Part shown: positions 14,125 to 23,983 of the stretch, in pieces
How the letters are laid out: every line of letters starts with the position of its first letter
Position numbering within the stretch: position 1 is the first letter of the stretch
DNA from: Psychroserpens ponticola
GTDB taxonomy: Bacteria; Bacteroidota; Bacteroidia; Flavobacteriales; Flavobacteriaceae
Length of the DNA stretch: 64,000 nucleotides
Reading direction: 5' to 3'
Assembly (NCBI RefSeq): GCF_023556315.2
Contig: NZ_CP116221.1
Location: 496,001-560,000, forward strand
Position numbers and translations under genes: made by a program
The notes under the pieces: model-generated
Seen by the model: only the letters and a program-made list of their open reading frames with translations
The model's database searches: none
Told to the model about the DNA's origin: nothing

Positions 14125-14129
14125 CAATT

Positions 14130-15473
14130 CTAAAACACCAAGCTAAATACCGAGCCTTCTCCTTCAATACTTTTTACAAGTATTCTCCCTTTATGAAGAA
14201 GCATTATTTGCTTACATAAACTCAAACCAATTCCGCTTCCAGTAGCTTTACTTGTAAAGAATGGAACAAAGATGTTTTCTAGAATGTCTTGAGGAATACC
14301 AGAACCATTGTCATAGACCTTAATAACAATGTTTCTATTTGAATTTTGCGAGGCAAGTACTTTGATTTCTGCATTATCGTCACTTTTACAAGCGTCTACA
14401 GCATTTAATATAAGATTAATTAATACCTGTTCAATTAGGTGTGTATCTATATCTAATTCCAATTTTGGATCAGAAACGTTGAACTGTATATTAATATTTT
14501 TAGCTTTTATTGACGGTTCCATAAGCAACTGAATATTGTTGAGTAATTCAGAAACTTTAGCGCGATGTAAATTAAGATGAGTGACTTTACTTAAACTGCG
14601 ATAGGTTTTTGCGAATTTTAAAAGGCCTTCACTTCGGTTTTTAATGGTTTTTATTCCAGAATTGAGATCTTCTAATTCTAAATGCGACTCTTCAGGTTTA
14701 TTAATTGCTACTTCTAAGTTTTTTTGAAGGGTATCTGCTAAGGACGAAATAGGTGCAATAGAATTCATGATTTCATGTGTCATTACACTTAATAACTTTT
14801 TCCAAGATTCAGATTCATTTTTATTTAAAGTATCATCAATATTTTGAATGACAATTAATTTAAAAGCATCTTCATCAACTTGAAAAACCGTGTCAGAAAT
14901 TAAGATTTTAATGCTTTCATTCTGTAATGCTATAGAAATAGAATTCGGTTCTCTATGGTAAGTTTCAAAAACAGTATTGAATAATTCTGGCTTTCTGCGT
15001 TCTACAAATCTGATGTTTTTAAACGAAGGTACATCCAAAATGTCACCAAAAGAATCGTTGCTCCAAAGTACGTCTCCAGATTCCAGATTATAAGCTATAA
15101 TGCCTATGTCTACCATTTCTAAAATCTTTTGCAAGTACACATATTGGGCTTGATTCTGGGAGTTAATTTCTTTAATAGTTCTATTGATTTCATTAAAACC
15201 TGTGTACAAAAACCTTATGTCTTTCGGACCTCTATCTTCAGGGAACCACCTTGAAAAATCACGATACTTAACAGCTTCAAAAAAATCGTCCATTGCAACA
15301 AAACGGCGTTTTATAAATGTGTATGTATTGATGAGTAAGTAAAATAATGCGATACCTATAATCACAGTATAAGCTGTTTTGTCCTTATAGATCGCATAGG
15401 TTAAAGCTAGTATTATACTAACTAAAAGTAGAATTCTAAAAAACAACTTAAAGATGTATGCTCTATAGTTCAT
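14130..15473 (-). CDS. Sensor histidine kinase
   Basis: This 447-residue protein has two N-terminal membrane helices (about 8-28 and 34-54), a HAMP/PAS-like linker to about residue 230 and a kinase core. The phosphoacceptor histidine is in LLSVMTHEIMNSIAPI. The ATP-binding boxes are LILNAVDAC (N), DNGSGIP (G1), FVPFFTSK (F) and GSGIGLSLC (G2). It probably phosphorylates the response regulator encoded just upstream, whose stop overlaps its start by 11 bp. The periplasmic loop is very short, so it likely senses a membrane or cytoplasmic signal. Confidence 0.9.
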   Translation of the reverse strand: MNYRAYIFKLFFRILLLVSIILALTYAIYKDKTAYTVIIGIALFYLLINTYTFIKRRFVAMDDFFEAVKYRDFSRWFPEDRGPKDIRFLYTGFNEINRTIKEINSQNQAQYVYLQKILEMVDIGIIAYNLESGDVLWSNDSFGDILDVPSFKNIRFVERRKPELFNTVFETYHREPNSISIALQNESIKILISDTVFQVDEDAFKLIVIQNIDDTLNKNESESWKKLLSVMTHEIMNSIAPISSLADTLQKNLEVAINKPEESHLELEDLNSGIKTIKNRSEGLLKFAKTYRSLSKVTHLNLHRAKVSELLNNIQLLMEPSIKAKNINIQFNVSDPKLELDIDTHLIEQVLINLILNAVDACKSDDNAEIKVLASQNSNRNIVIKVYDNGSGIPQDILENIFVPFFTSKATGSGIGLSLCKQIMLLHKGRILVKSIEGEGSVFSLVF

Positions 15474-16815
15474 ACTTGTCTAGTCGTCTATATAAAGCAG
15501 CTCTTGTGATTCCTAATTCTTTGGCTGATTTTGAAACATTGCCTTTGTTTTTTTCTAGTACTGTAAGAATCGCATTCTTTTCAATATCATCTAAATTTAA
15601 GCTCGTTGTTGTGTTGCTCGTAGTTGTTGTTGAACGCTCTATTGATGAAAACACTAAATCTTCAGGTTTTAAAACGGAACCATCAGTCATAATTACAGCA
15701 CGTTCTAAAACATATTGAAGTTCTCTTACATTGCCAGGGAAATCGTGATCTTTTAATTTTGAAATAAACCCAGAATCAAAACTAAACGGATTCTTATTGT
15801 ATTTTTCAGCAAACAATGCTACAAAATGGTGTGCCAATTCGGTAATATCTGTACCACGATCTCTTAAAGGAGGTACAATGATATCAACTGTATTAATTCT
15901 ATAAATTAAATCCTTTCTGAATTTCTTTTCATCTGCTAATACGCTTGGGTCAATATTAGTTGCACAAATTAATCGTATATCTATCGGAATAGATTCATTA
16001 GAACCTAAAGGTGTGACTTGCCTGTTTTGTAAAACTGTTAATAAACGTACTTGTTGACCTAAACTAATATTGCCAATTTCATCCAAGAATAATGTGCCTC
16101 CACTTGCAACTTCAAAGCGTCCTTTTCTGTCTTCTCTTGCATCTGTAAAAGCACCTTTTTTATAACCGAATAATTCACTTTCAAAAAGCGAAGCCGTTAA
16201 TGAACCAACATCTACTTTTATAAAAGGTTGGTTTCGTCTGTTAGAATTATCATGAAGTGCTCTAGCAATTAAATCTTTTCCAGTTCCGTTTTCTCCAAGC
16301 ACCAAAACATTAGCATCTGTAGGAGCAACCTTTTTTAATTTGACGAAGACATCATTCATTACATCACTGTCGCCAATAATTTCTAAACGGTTAGAATTGA
16401 GTTTGTTTTTCTGAGCTTTTTTAGACTTTTTATTACTTAGAATCGTTGTAATTGTTTCAATGATTTTTTCATTCTTCCATGGTTTCATTAAAAAGTCTGA
16501 AGCACCTTCTTTTAGACCTCGTATTGCTAAATCAATATCTGCGTAAGCAGTCATTAGAATAACAGACGTTTCAGGTTTCTGTTGTCGAATTTTATTTAAC
16601 CAAAAAATGCCTTCATTACCAGTATTTACTAAACCATTAAAGTTCATGTCTAATATGATGATATCATAATCTGAAGCTTCTATTTGTGACGAAATATTGC
16701 TTGGATTTTTTTCAGTAACCACATTTTTTACAAGTGGTTTAAGAAGTAATCGCAATGCTGTAAGCACATCTGCATCGTCGTCTATAACTAATATTGTAGC
16801 GTTTTTTAATACCAT
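15463..16815 (-). CDS. Sigma-54-dependent response regulator (NtrC/AtoC type)
   Basis: This 450-residue protein has three parts. A receiver domain (1-125) carries phosphoacceptor Asp in IILDMNFNG. An AAA+ domain (about 150-385) has Walker A GENGTGKD and Walker B GGTLFLDEIG, and a C-terminal Fis-type helix-turn-helix ends in SKSAKELGITRAALYRRL. The sigma-54 contact loop reads GAFTDA instead of the usual GAFTGA. It activates sigma-54 promoters when phosphorylated by the adjacent kinase. It is divergent from the efflux operon, which is its most likely target. Confidence 0.9.
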   Translation of the reverse strand: MVLKNATILVIDDDADVLTALRLLLKPLVKNVVTEKNPSNISSQIEASDYDIIILDMNFNGLVNTGNEGIFWLNKIRQQKPETSVILMTAYADIDLAIRGLKEGASDFLMKPWKNEKIIETITTILSNKKSKKAQKNKLNSNRLEIIGDSDVMNDVFVKLKKVAPTDANVLVLGENGTGKDLIARALHDNSNRRNQPFIKVDVGSLTASLFESELFGYKKGAFTDAREDRKGRFEVASGGTLFLDEIGNISLGQQVRLLTVLQNRQVTPLGSNESIPIDIRLICATNIDPSVLADEKKFRKDLIYRINTVDIIVPPLRDRGTDITELAHHFVALFAEKYNKNPFSFDSGFISKLKDHDFPGNVRELQYVLERAVIMTDGSVLKPEDLVFSSIERSTTTTSNTTTSLNLDDIEKNAILTVLEKNKGNVSKSAKELGITRAALYRRLDKYEL

Positions 16816-16884
16816 CTATACAATATTACGATATTATCTTCAGCTTAAAAAGATTAGAAAAACAAAAATAGGAATAGTGGTAAA

Positions 16885-16924
16885 AGTGTGCATTTTCGAA
16901 CATAAAGTGTATCAAAATCGAACA
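16885..16924 (+). promoter_or_regulatory. Candidate tandem activator sites for the NtrC-type regulator
   Basis: Two similar units, AGTGTGCATTTTCGAACA (16885-16902) and AGTGTATCAAAATCGAACA (16906-16924), sit 21-22 bp apart, two helical turns. Each has a TGT...ACA dyad. They lie between the divergent regulator and efflux operon, where upstream activating sites are expected. Confidence 0.4.
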
Positions 16925-16976
16925 GTTATATCGTATTGATTATTTGTAAACATATGATAGTTAGATCTTTACTATT

Positions 16977-16992
16977 TTGGCATCATCTTCAC
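16977..16992 (+). promoter_or_regulatory. Weak sigma-54-like promoter of the efflux operon
   Basis: TTGGCATCATCTTCAC has the -24 GG and the correct 10-base spacing, but the -12 element reads TTCAC rather than TTGC. It would start transcription about 20 bp before the adaptor gene. The support is the neighbouring sigma-54 activator. Confidence 0.35.
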
Positions 16993-17022
16993 TATATGTA
17001 TTGTGTAATCAAAAAATTAAAA

Positions 17023-18273
17023 ATGGACGTTCCAATTCAAAAGAAAAAATTCTCAAAACAAAAAATAGGGCTTGTATTAGGGATTCTTGCTATTGTATCA
17101 TTAATAATTTATGTGGTTGTTCAAACTTCAGGAGGTTCTAAATTAAATGTTCAAAAAGAACGTATTTCGATTACAGAAATTACTCAAAATGTATTTCAAG
17201 AAAATATTCCAGTTAATGGAATCGTATTACCAATAACAACCATTTATTTAGATGCTCTTGAAGGTGGTCGTGTTGAAGAAAAATTTGTTGAAGATGGTGC
17301 TATTTTAAAGCAAGGTGAGCCTATTTTAAGATTGTCTAACACCGATTTAGAATTAAGCCTTGTCAATCAAGAAACGTCAGTGTATAATTTACTGACGCAA
17401 ATGCAGATATCTCAAAATGCTGCGCGTCAAAACACTATTAATAGACAAAATCAATATACAGATGTAGAGAATAATTTAATAGAAGCCAAACGTGTGTTTG
17501 ATTTGAATAATCGTTTATATGATAAAGGTGCTATTGGGAGACAAGATTTTGAATCTTCTAAAAATAATTATGAGTATCAAAAAGAACGCATGAGATTAGC
17601 AGAACAGGTTTTGTCTGAAGATTCTACATCTTCTAAATTAGAAGTCAATCAAGCTAAGAATTCTTACGCAAGAACGCAGAGTGCTTTGGAACTTATGCGT
17701 AAAAAAGTTGGAGATTTAGTTGTGCGAGCTCCAATTGATGGTCAGCTTACATCTTTAGATGCAGAAATTGGTCAGTCAATTACTAAAGGAACTCGATTAG
17801 GTCAAGTAGATGTGTTAAGCGGATTTAAAGTTAGAGTAGATATTGATGAACATTATATATCAAGAATTTATAATGGGCAAAGAGGAACGTTTAAGTTAAA
17901 TGATAAGACTTATGTTTTAGAAATAAAGAAAGTATTTACACAAGTAACAAATGGTCGTTTTCAAGTAGACATGAAGTTTGTTGGAGATTTGCCAGAAGGA
18001 ATAAGAAGAGGTCAAAACCTTCAAATTAGAGTTGCTTTAAGTGCAGAAAAGGAGGCATTATTGGTGTCTAAAGGTGGGTTTTTTCAAAAAACTGGAGGGA
18101 ATTGGATTTTTAAAGTGAGCGAAGACGGAAGCACAGCCTACAAAGTAAATATAAGATTAGGAAGTCAAAATACAGAATACTATGAAGTTATTGAAGGTTT
18201 AAATTCTGGTGACAAAGTGATAACATCTAGTTATGATTCATTTGGAGATACTGAAGAACTTATTTTAAAATAA
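17023..18273 (+). CDS. HlyD/MacA-type periplasmic adaptor protein
   Basis: This 416-residue protein has one N-terminal membrane helix (about 16-34), a biotinyl-lipoyl half motif (YLDALEGGRVEEKFVEDGAILKQGEPIL), a long alpha-helical hairpin (about 105-225), the second lipoyl half (LVVRAPIDGQLTSLDAEIGQSI) and beta-barrel and membrane-proximal domains. Such adaptors bridge an inner-membrane ABC or RND pump and a TolC channel. I start it at MDVPIQ (17023), since upstream codons would overlap the promoter region. It is the first gene of the efflux operon ending with a TolC homologue at 33424. Confidence 0.88.
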   Translation: MDVPIQKKKFSKQKIGLVLGILAIVSLIIYVVVQTSGGSKLNVQKERISITEITQNVFQENIPVNGIVLPITTIYLDALEGGRVEEKFVEDGAILKQGEPILRLSNTDLELSLVNQETSVYNLLTQMQISQNAARQNTINRQNQYTDVENNLIEAKRVFDLNNRLYDKGAIGRQDFESSKNNYEYQKERMRLAEQVLSEDSTSSKLEVNQAKNSYARTQSALELMRKKVGDLVVRAPIDGQLTSLDAEIGQSITKGTRLGQVDVLSGFKVRVDIDEHYISRIYNGQRGTFKLNDKTYVLEIKKVFTQVTNGRFQVDMKFVGDLPEGIRRGQNLQIRVALSAEKEALLVSKGGFFQKTGGNWIFKVSEDGSTAYKVNIRLGSQNTEYYEVIEGLNSGDKVITSSYDSFGDTEELILK

Positions 18274-18299
18274 AAACAATCAAATAAAAAACGAATATA

Positions 18300-18977
18300 A
18301 TGATACAAATTAATGATTTAGAGAAGTTTTATAAGACTGAAGAAGTACAGACTATTGCTCTCAATAAACTATCATTTGGAGTAAAAGAAGGTGAGTTTGT
18401 TGCCATAATGGGACCTTCAGGATGTGGTAAATCTACATTGTTAAACATCTTAGGTTTATTAGACGATCCTGATGGAGGAAGTTTTATGTTCAACGGAATT
18501 GAAGTTGCTGGTTACAATGAACGTAAGCGTTCAGAATTACGTAAACACAATATTGGTTTTGTCTTTCAAAGTTTTAATCTTATCGATGAACTTACCGTTT
18601 TTGAAAATGTAGAATTGCCATTAATCTATACAGGAGTGAAACCAGCTGAACGTAAAAAACAAGTGGAAGCTGTATTAGAAAAAATGCAAATCATGCATCG
18701 TCGAAATCACTTTCCACAACAGCTATCTGGTGGTCAACAACAACGTGTTGCTGTTGCACGTGCAGTAGTAAACAAACCAAAATTGATTCTTGCAGATGAG
18801 CCAACAGGAAATCTAGATAGTACAAATGGAAATGAAGTTATGGATTTGCTAATTGATCTTAATGAAGCTGGTACTACAATTATAATGGTTACACACAGTG
18901 AGCACGATGCTAAATACAGTCACAGAATTATTAGAATGTTAGACGGACAAAAAGTTACCGAGAATATTTTAACCTAA
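18300..18977 (+). CDS. ABC transporter ATP-binding protein, MacB/LolD type
   Basis: This 225-residue ATPase has Walker A GPSGCGKST (38-46), Q-loop FVFQSFNLIDELTVFENV, signature LSGGQQQRVAVARA, Walker B LILADEPTGNLDS and switch histidine in MVTHSEHD, all intact. The type VII (MacB/LolD/FtsE-like) group does not move substrate through the membrane. It uses ATP to drive movements of FtsX-fold permeases that act on the periplasmic side. It probably serves the five permeases that follow. Confidence 0.9.
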   Translation: MIQINDLEKFYKTEEVQTIALNKLSFGVKEGEFVAIMGPSGCGKSTLLNILGLLDDPDGGSFMFNGIEVAGYNERKRSELRKHNIGFVFQSFNLIDELTVFENVELPLIYTGVKPAERKKQVEAVLEKMQIMHRRNHFPQQLSGGQQQRVAVARAVVNKPKLILADEPTGNLDSTNGNEVMDLLIDLNEAGTTIIMVTHSEHDAKYSHRIIRMLDGQKVTENILT

Positions 18978-19008
18978 ATCGACTTTCATCAATCAATCAG
19001 GTGGAAAG

Positions 19009-19053
19009 CACTTCAGTATAAAATCATTCAATTAACCAACTTGTACTGAAGTG
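19009..19053 (+). promoter_or_regulatory. Inverted repeat between ATPase and first permease
   Basis: CACTTCAGTA (19009-19018) and TACTGAAGTG (19044-19053) form a perfect 10-bp stem around a 25-base loop in the 120-bp gap, the longest inside this operon. It could be an operator, an RNA-processing site or an attenuator. There is no T-run directly after it, so a simple terminator is unlikely. Confidence 0.4.
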
Positions 19054-19097
19054 TTAAAGCCAAATCAATCAAAAACGAACAGTAAATTTTAGATATC

Positions 19098-21503
19098 ATG
19101 CTTAAAAATTATTTCAAAATAGCGTTTAGAAATCTTCTCAAAAACAAGGTGTATTCATTTATAAATATTTCGGGTTTAGCAGTTGGTATGGCAGCTACTA
19201 TGATGATAGGTTTATGGATAGCAGATGAATTGAGTTATGACGATCACTTTAAAAATAAGGCGACTATAGCCCAAATTTTTCAAAACCAATCAAGTAATGG
19301 TGAAGTTGAAACTGGTTCAGCAATTCCGAGACCTCTAGAATTTGCATTACGCGAAAAGCATAATGATAATTTTAAACATATTATCATGTCTTCATGGGAG
19401 CAACCAAGATATTTGAAGTTTGGAGAAACTAATATTTATACACTTGGAAATGCGATGCAAGAAGGTGCACCAGAATTATTAGATCTTCAAATTATTGAAG
19501 GTGTAAGAGATGGTTTAAAGGAAAAGAACTCCATAATGCTTTCAGAAACTTCTGCAAAAAAAATATTTGGTTCTCATACTGCTATTGGTAAAATAGTAAA
19601 AGTGAATAATGAAGATGATTTAATGGTAACAGCTGTTTATAATGATATACCAGAGAATAACTCGTTCAGTGAAATGGATTATTTAATCCCATGGAAATAT
19701 TATGTTACAACACAAGATTGGTTCGAAAGTGCCAAAACATCTTGGGGAAACAATTCCTTTCAAATGTTTGTTCAAATCAATGATAATACGACTATGAAAA
19801 ACGTAACATCAAAGATTATTGATGTTAAGAAAAATGAGAGCCCAGTTCATGTTGAGTTTAACCCTCAGCTATTTTTATTTCCAATGGAAGATTGGTATTT
19901 AAGAAGTGACTTTGAAAATGGGATTCAGTCTGGTGGACGCATTGAAAATGTATGGTTATTCGGAATTATAGGAATCTTCATCCTGTTATTAGCTTGTATC
20001 AATTTTGTGAATTTAAGTACTGCACGTTCTGAAAAACGAGCAACCGAAGTTGGGATTAGAAAATCCATCGGTTCGCAACGTGGTCAACTTATATTTCAAT
20101 TTTTAAGTGAGTCTTTTTTAATCGTCGTTTTGTCATTTGTATTTGCTCTTGGCATTGTTTTGCTCTTCTTGAATGGATTCAATAATTTGGCTAGTAAAGC
20201 GATTGTGTTTCCATGGTTGAATATTCAATTTTGGTTAGCTTCATTAATATTCATTATAGTGACAGCCTTTTTAGCGGGTAGTTATCCAGCTTTGTATTTA
20301 TCATCATTCAATCCTGTTGCGGTTTTAAAAGGAACTTTTAAATCTGGTCGATATGCATCATTACCTCGAAAAGTTTTGGTCGTAGTTCAATTTACGGTAT
20401 CCATCGCTTTAATTATTGGAACGTTAGTGGTTATGAATCAAATTCAATTTAGCAAGGATAGACCTGTAGGTTATAATAAAGAAGGATTGATTCAAATACC
20501 TGTAATGAGCAATGAATTTGTAGGAAAGTCAGAAGTCATGAGAACTCAATTTATAGCTTCTGAAGGTGCTCTAGAAATGGCAACAACTAGTAGCCCTACA
20601 ACTAGTGTTTGGTCTAATAGATCTGGTTATACTTGGGATGGCAAGCAGGTTGGGTTTCAGGAAGATTTGGCTCATACTTCAGTGTCTTATGAGTTTGTTG
20701 AAACTTTGGGAGCTAAAGTAATTGAAGGTCGAGGTTTTTCAAGAGATTTTCCTACAGATTCTTTAGGAGTTATTCTGAATAAAACTGCAGTAGAATATAT
20801 GGGAATTAAAGACCCAATAGGAAAGTATTTGAGAGATTCTGATCTTGATATTGAAAATCAAAATGATCCTTTGAAAATCATTGGAGTTATTGATGATATT
20901 ATTATGCAATCGCCTTATAATCCTGTAAAACAATCAATATATGCATTTGATAATCGTGGAAATGGGAATTTTTATAATATAAGGTTAAATCCTAAGAAAA
21001 GTACTGCAGAAAGTTTAAAGATTATTAAAAGCGTCTTTAAAAAAAACTTTCCAAATACACCTTTCGATTATCAGTTTGTGGATGAAGAATACGGAAAAAA
21101 GTTTAAATCAGAAGAACGGGTTGCCAGTTTGGCTAGAGTATTTACAGGTTTAGCAATTTTTATTAGTTGTCTAGGTTTATTTGGATTGGCATCTTTTGTA
21201 GCAGAACAACGCACCAAAGAAATTGGTGTTAGAAAAGTCCTAGGAGCATCTATCAGCCAGTTATGGTTATTGTTATCAAAAGACTTTATCAAACTAGTGG
21301 TTATTGCTTTATTGATTGCATCTCCTTTAGCCTATTATATCATGGGACAATGGTTGCAAAAGTTTAGTTATAGAACGTCAGTAGGTTGGGATGTCGTTGC
21401 AGTTGCTTGTTTCGGTGCTTTAATTATCACACTTTTTACTGTGAGTTTTCAAGCCATTAAAGCCGCAACATCAAATCCAGTAAAATCATTGCGAACGGAA
21501 TAA
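19098..21503 (+). CDS. Double-FtsX/MacB permease, paralogue 1
   Basis: This 801-residue protein starts LKNYFKIAFRNLLKNKVYSF, the usual amphipathic entry of this family, then a membrane helix (about 20-42), a periplasmic MacB-type domain, three to four helices around 285-445 with ATEVGIRKSIGSQRGQL at the coupling helix, and a second periplasmic domain. Three closing helices follow at about 685-790 with TKEIGVRKVLGASISQL. The duplicated half-structure gives about eight helices in one chain. It ends SNPVKSLRTE, like its paralogues. It acts with the ATPase in mechanotransmission-type export or membrane remodelling; the substrate is unknown. Confidence 0.85.
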   Translation: MLKNYFKIAFRNLLKNKVYSFINISGLAVGMAATMMIGLWIADELSYDDHFKNKATIAQIFQNQSSNGEVETGSAIPRPLEFALREKHNDNFKHIIMSSWEQPRYLKFGETNIYTLGNAMQEGAPELLDLQIIEGVRDGLKEKNSIMLSETSAKKIFGSHTAIGKIVKVNNEDDLMVTAVYNDIPENNSFSEMDYLIPWKYYVTTQDWFESAKTSWGNNSFQMFVQINDNTTMKNVTSKIIDVKKNESPVHVEFNPQLFLFPMEDWYLRSDFENGIQSGGRIENVWLFGIIGIFILLLACINFVNLSTARSEKRATEVGIRKSIGSQRGQLIFQFLSESFLIVVLSFVFALGIVLLFLNGFNNLASKAIVFPWLNIQFWLASLIFIIVTAFLAGSYPALYLSSFNPVAVLKGTFKSGRYASLPRKVLVVVQFTVSIALIIGTLVVMNQIQFSKDRPVGYNKEGLIQIPVMSNEFVGKSEVMRTQFIASEGALEMATTSSPTTSVWSNRSGYTWDGKQVGFQEDLAHTSVSYEFVETLGAKVIEGRGFSRDFPTDSLGVILNKTAVEYMGIKDPIGKYLRDSDLDIENQNDPLKIIGVIDDIIMQSPYNPVKQSIYAFDNRGNGNFYNIRLNPKKSTAESLKIIKSVFKKNFPNTPFDYQFVDEEYGKKFKSEERVASLARVFTGLAIFISCLGLFGLASFVAEQRTKEIGVRKVLGASISQLWLLLSKDFIKLVVIALLIASPLAYYIMGQWLQKFSYRTSVGWDVVAVACFGALIITLFTVSFQAIKAATSNPVKSLRTE

Positions 21504-21538
21504 ATCAATCAAAAAATGAATAATAAATATTAGAGATT

Positions 21539-23956
21539 ATGAATCTACTCTATATTAAAATAGCCTTTAGATACTTGTTTAAAAACAAACTGTATTCCTT
21601 TATTAATATTATTGGTCTTTCTCTGGGTATTGCTGCGTTTATAATTATTTCACTTTATGTAAGTTATGAAAAGAGCTACGATACATTTGAAGACTCAGAC
21701 CAAGTTTATAGGGTTTATATGGATTACTTAAAAGGAGAAACATTTGAGGCTGGTGATGCACAAACCTATAATTTATCTGGACCTACATTAGAAAAAGAAT
21801 TTCCTGAGGTTATTGATAATGTTAGAATTTATAGATTAGAAAAAGTAACGTTTGTTAAAGACGATAGAGCAATCGAGCAACCTAGTGGAGCGTTAACAGA
21901 TGTTCCTTACTTAGATATTTTCAATATATCACTATTAAAAGGCAGTGCTCAAGATTATAGCAAACCCAATACAATCATTCTATCAGAAACTTTAGCGAAA
22001 AAACTATTTGGTGACGAAAATCCGATATCCAAAACAGTTTCTGTTTTTTATGGTTCTGAAGCATTGCTAGAAGTAATAGCTGTAATGCCAGATGTTGCCG
22101 AAACTACGCACATGAAACTGAATTTTTTGGTGTCTTTTGAAACTATGAAAACCTGGGAAGCGATAAATGGTCAGGCAGAATTAAACTGGAGCAGGAATAA
22201 CTTCTTTACGTACATAAAAGTTAATAAAAATTCTAATTTTGACGAACTTCAAAACAAAATAATTAACACAGACATAGAAAATGATCCTGATGAAAGGCAT
22301 AATATTGAACGCATAGGTGACATTCATTTACATTCAGATAAACCTTATGAAGCAGAAGCAAATGGAAGTATAAGTCGCATAAGATTTTTATCAATTATAG
22401 CCATAATTATTCTCATTTTGTCGTGGTTAAACTACATCAATCTTTCTACTGTAAAATCTTTAGAGCGTTCTCGTGAAATTGGTATAAGAAAAGTTGCTGG
22501 TGCTCAGCGTTCGCAATTAATAATACAATCGTTAGTTGAGTCTATGTGCTTGTTTATTCTTGCTTTTATTGTGGCAATATTATTTGTTGTAGTGTTATTA
22601 CCAGTTTTCAATGGCTTTGTTGAAAAGTCTTTAGTACTTGGAATAGGAAATATAAAAGCACTACTTCCATTTGTTGGTTTAATGTTGTTAGGAAGTTTAC
22701 TTGCAGGATTTTATCCAGCGCTTATTTTAAGTAATTTTTCACCTATAAAAGCTTTAAAAGGAAAAATTAAGACATCCTCAAATAAACTTAATATTCGAAA
22801 AGGCCTTATTGCTTTTCAGTTTTTTGCAACAATAATATTGATTATAGGGACTTTGGTTGTAGTAAAGCAAATCAATTTTTTAAAAGAACAACCTATTGGT
22901 GTAGAGTTGTCTCAGGTCTGCGCTTTTAAAGGTGAAATTTTAGAAACATTATCAGACTCTTTAATGATTACTAAAGTAGGAATCTTTGAAAATGAATTAA
23001 AAAATCTATCATTTATTAAAAACGTCGCTAGAACTCAAACTTATCCAGGCGACGGCTATGATAATTTATCATCAACTATAGGTATACAATATCCAAATGG
23101 AGAGACTAATGAACAAAAAGTATTCTATATTCATTCAGCTAAGCCAGATTATTTTAATGTTGTAGATATTAAATTCTCAGCAGGAGAGGCTTTCAAAGAA
23201 AGTTCCGATAAAATTTCTAAAAATATAGTTATTAACGAAACATTTGCTCGCCAAATGGGATTTACAAACCCAAGCGCTATTGTGAATAAACATGTTGAGT
23301 TTTGGGGTGAGAAATGGAATATTTCTGGCGTTATGGAAGATTACCATCATTTTGGTTTAAAGACAGAAATTGAACCTTTGATAGTTTATAGTCATCAAAA
23401 TAATAACAATAACGTTCTAGTGAAGTTTAATTCTTCTGCAAATTCTGTTGCAGGAATGCAAACCAGTTTAGATAAGGTTGAAATGGTATTCAAGTCCATT
23501 TTTCCTAATAGTACTTTAGACTATACGTTTTTAGATAAAAAATTTGAGGCGCAATATATCGAAGACCAAAAGTTTGGTATTGCTTTTCAAATTTTCACAG
23601 TATTAGCGATTTTAATAGCGGCTTTAGGATTATTTGGCTTGACATCATATATGTGCTTACAACGTAGAAAAGAAATAGGAATTAGAAAAGTAACTGGAGC
23701 TAGCATATTTCAAATTCTAAAATTACTTAATAAGGATTTTATAAAGTTGGTGATAATTGCTTTTATAATAGCCATACCAGTTGGTTGGTATATCATGAAA
23801 ATATGGCTTCAGGAATTTGCATATAGAACAGATTTAAGTTGGTGGATTTTTGCTTTATCGGCTATTATAGCAATTGTTATTGCTCTAATTACAGTAAGTG
23901 TTCAGTCTATTAAAGCCGCAACTGCTAATCCAGTTAAAAGTTTAAAAACAGAATAA
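21539..23956 (+). CDS. Double-FtsX/MacB permease, paralogue 2
   Basis: This 805-residue protein has the same order of membrane helix, periplasmic domain, helix block, periplasmic domain and helix block as its neighbours. Coupling segments are SREIGIRKVAGAQRSQL in the first half and RKEIGIRKVTGASIFQI in the second. It ends NPVKSLKTE. Its periplasmic domains are clearly divergent from those of paralogue 1, so recognition may differ. It follows paralogue 1 after 35 bp. Confidence 0.85.
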   Translation: MNLLYIKIAFRYLFKNKLYSFINIIGLSLGIAAFIIISLYVSYEKSYDTFEDSDQVYRVYMDYLKGETFEAGDAQTYNLSGPTLEKEFPEVIDNVRIYRLEKVTFVKDDRAIEQPSGALTDVPYLDIFNISLLKGSAQDYSKPNTIILSETLAKKLFGDENPISKTVSVFYGSEALLEVIAVMPDVAETTHMKLNFLVSFETMKTWEAINGQAELNWSRNNFFTYIKVNKNSNFDELQNKIINTDIENDPDERHNIERIGDIHLHSDKPYEAEANGSISRIRFLSIIAIIILILSWLNYINLSTVKSLERSREIGIRKVAGAQRSQLIIQSLVESMCLFILAFIVAILFVVVLLPVFNGFVEKSLVLGIGNIKALLPFVGLMLLGSLLAGFYPALILSNFSPIKALKGKIKTSSNKLNIRKGLIAFQFFATIILIIGTLVVVKQINFLKEQPIGVELSQVCAFKGEILETLSDSLMITKVGIFENELKNLSFIKNVARTQTYPGDGYDNLSSTIGIQYPNGETNEQKVFYIHSAKPDYFNVVDIKFSAGEAFKESSDKISKNIVINETFARQMGFTNPSAIVNKHVEFWGEKWNISGVMEDYHHFGLKTEIEPLIVYSHQNNNNNVLVKFNSSANSVAGMQTSLDKVEMVFKSIFPNSTLDYTFLDKKFEAQYIEDQKFGIAFQIFTVLAILIAALGLFGLTSYMCLQRRKEIGIRKVTGASIFQILKLLNKDFIKLVIIAFIIAIPVGWYIMKIWLQEFAYRTDLSWWIFALSAIIAIVIALITVSVQSIKAATANPVKSLKTE

Positions 23957-23983
23957 TCATCACCAATCAAAAAACAAACAATC

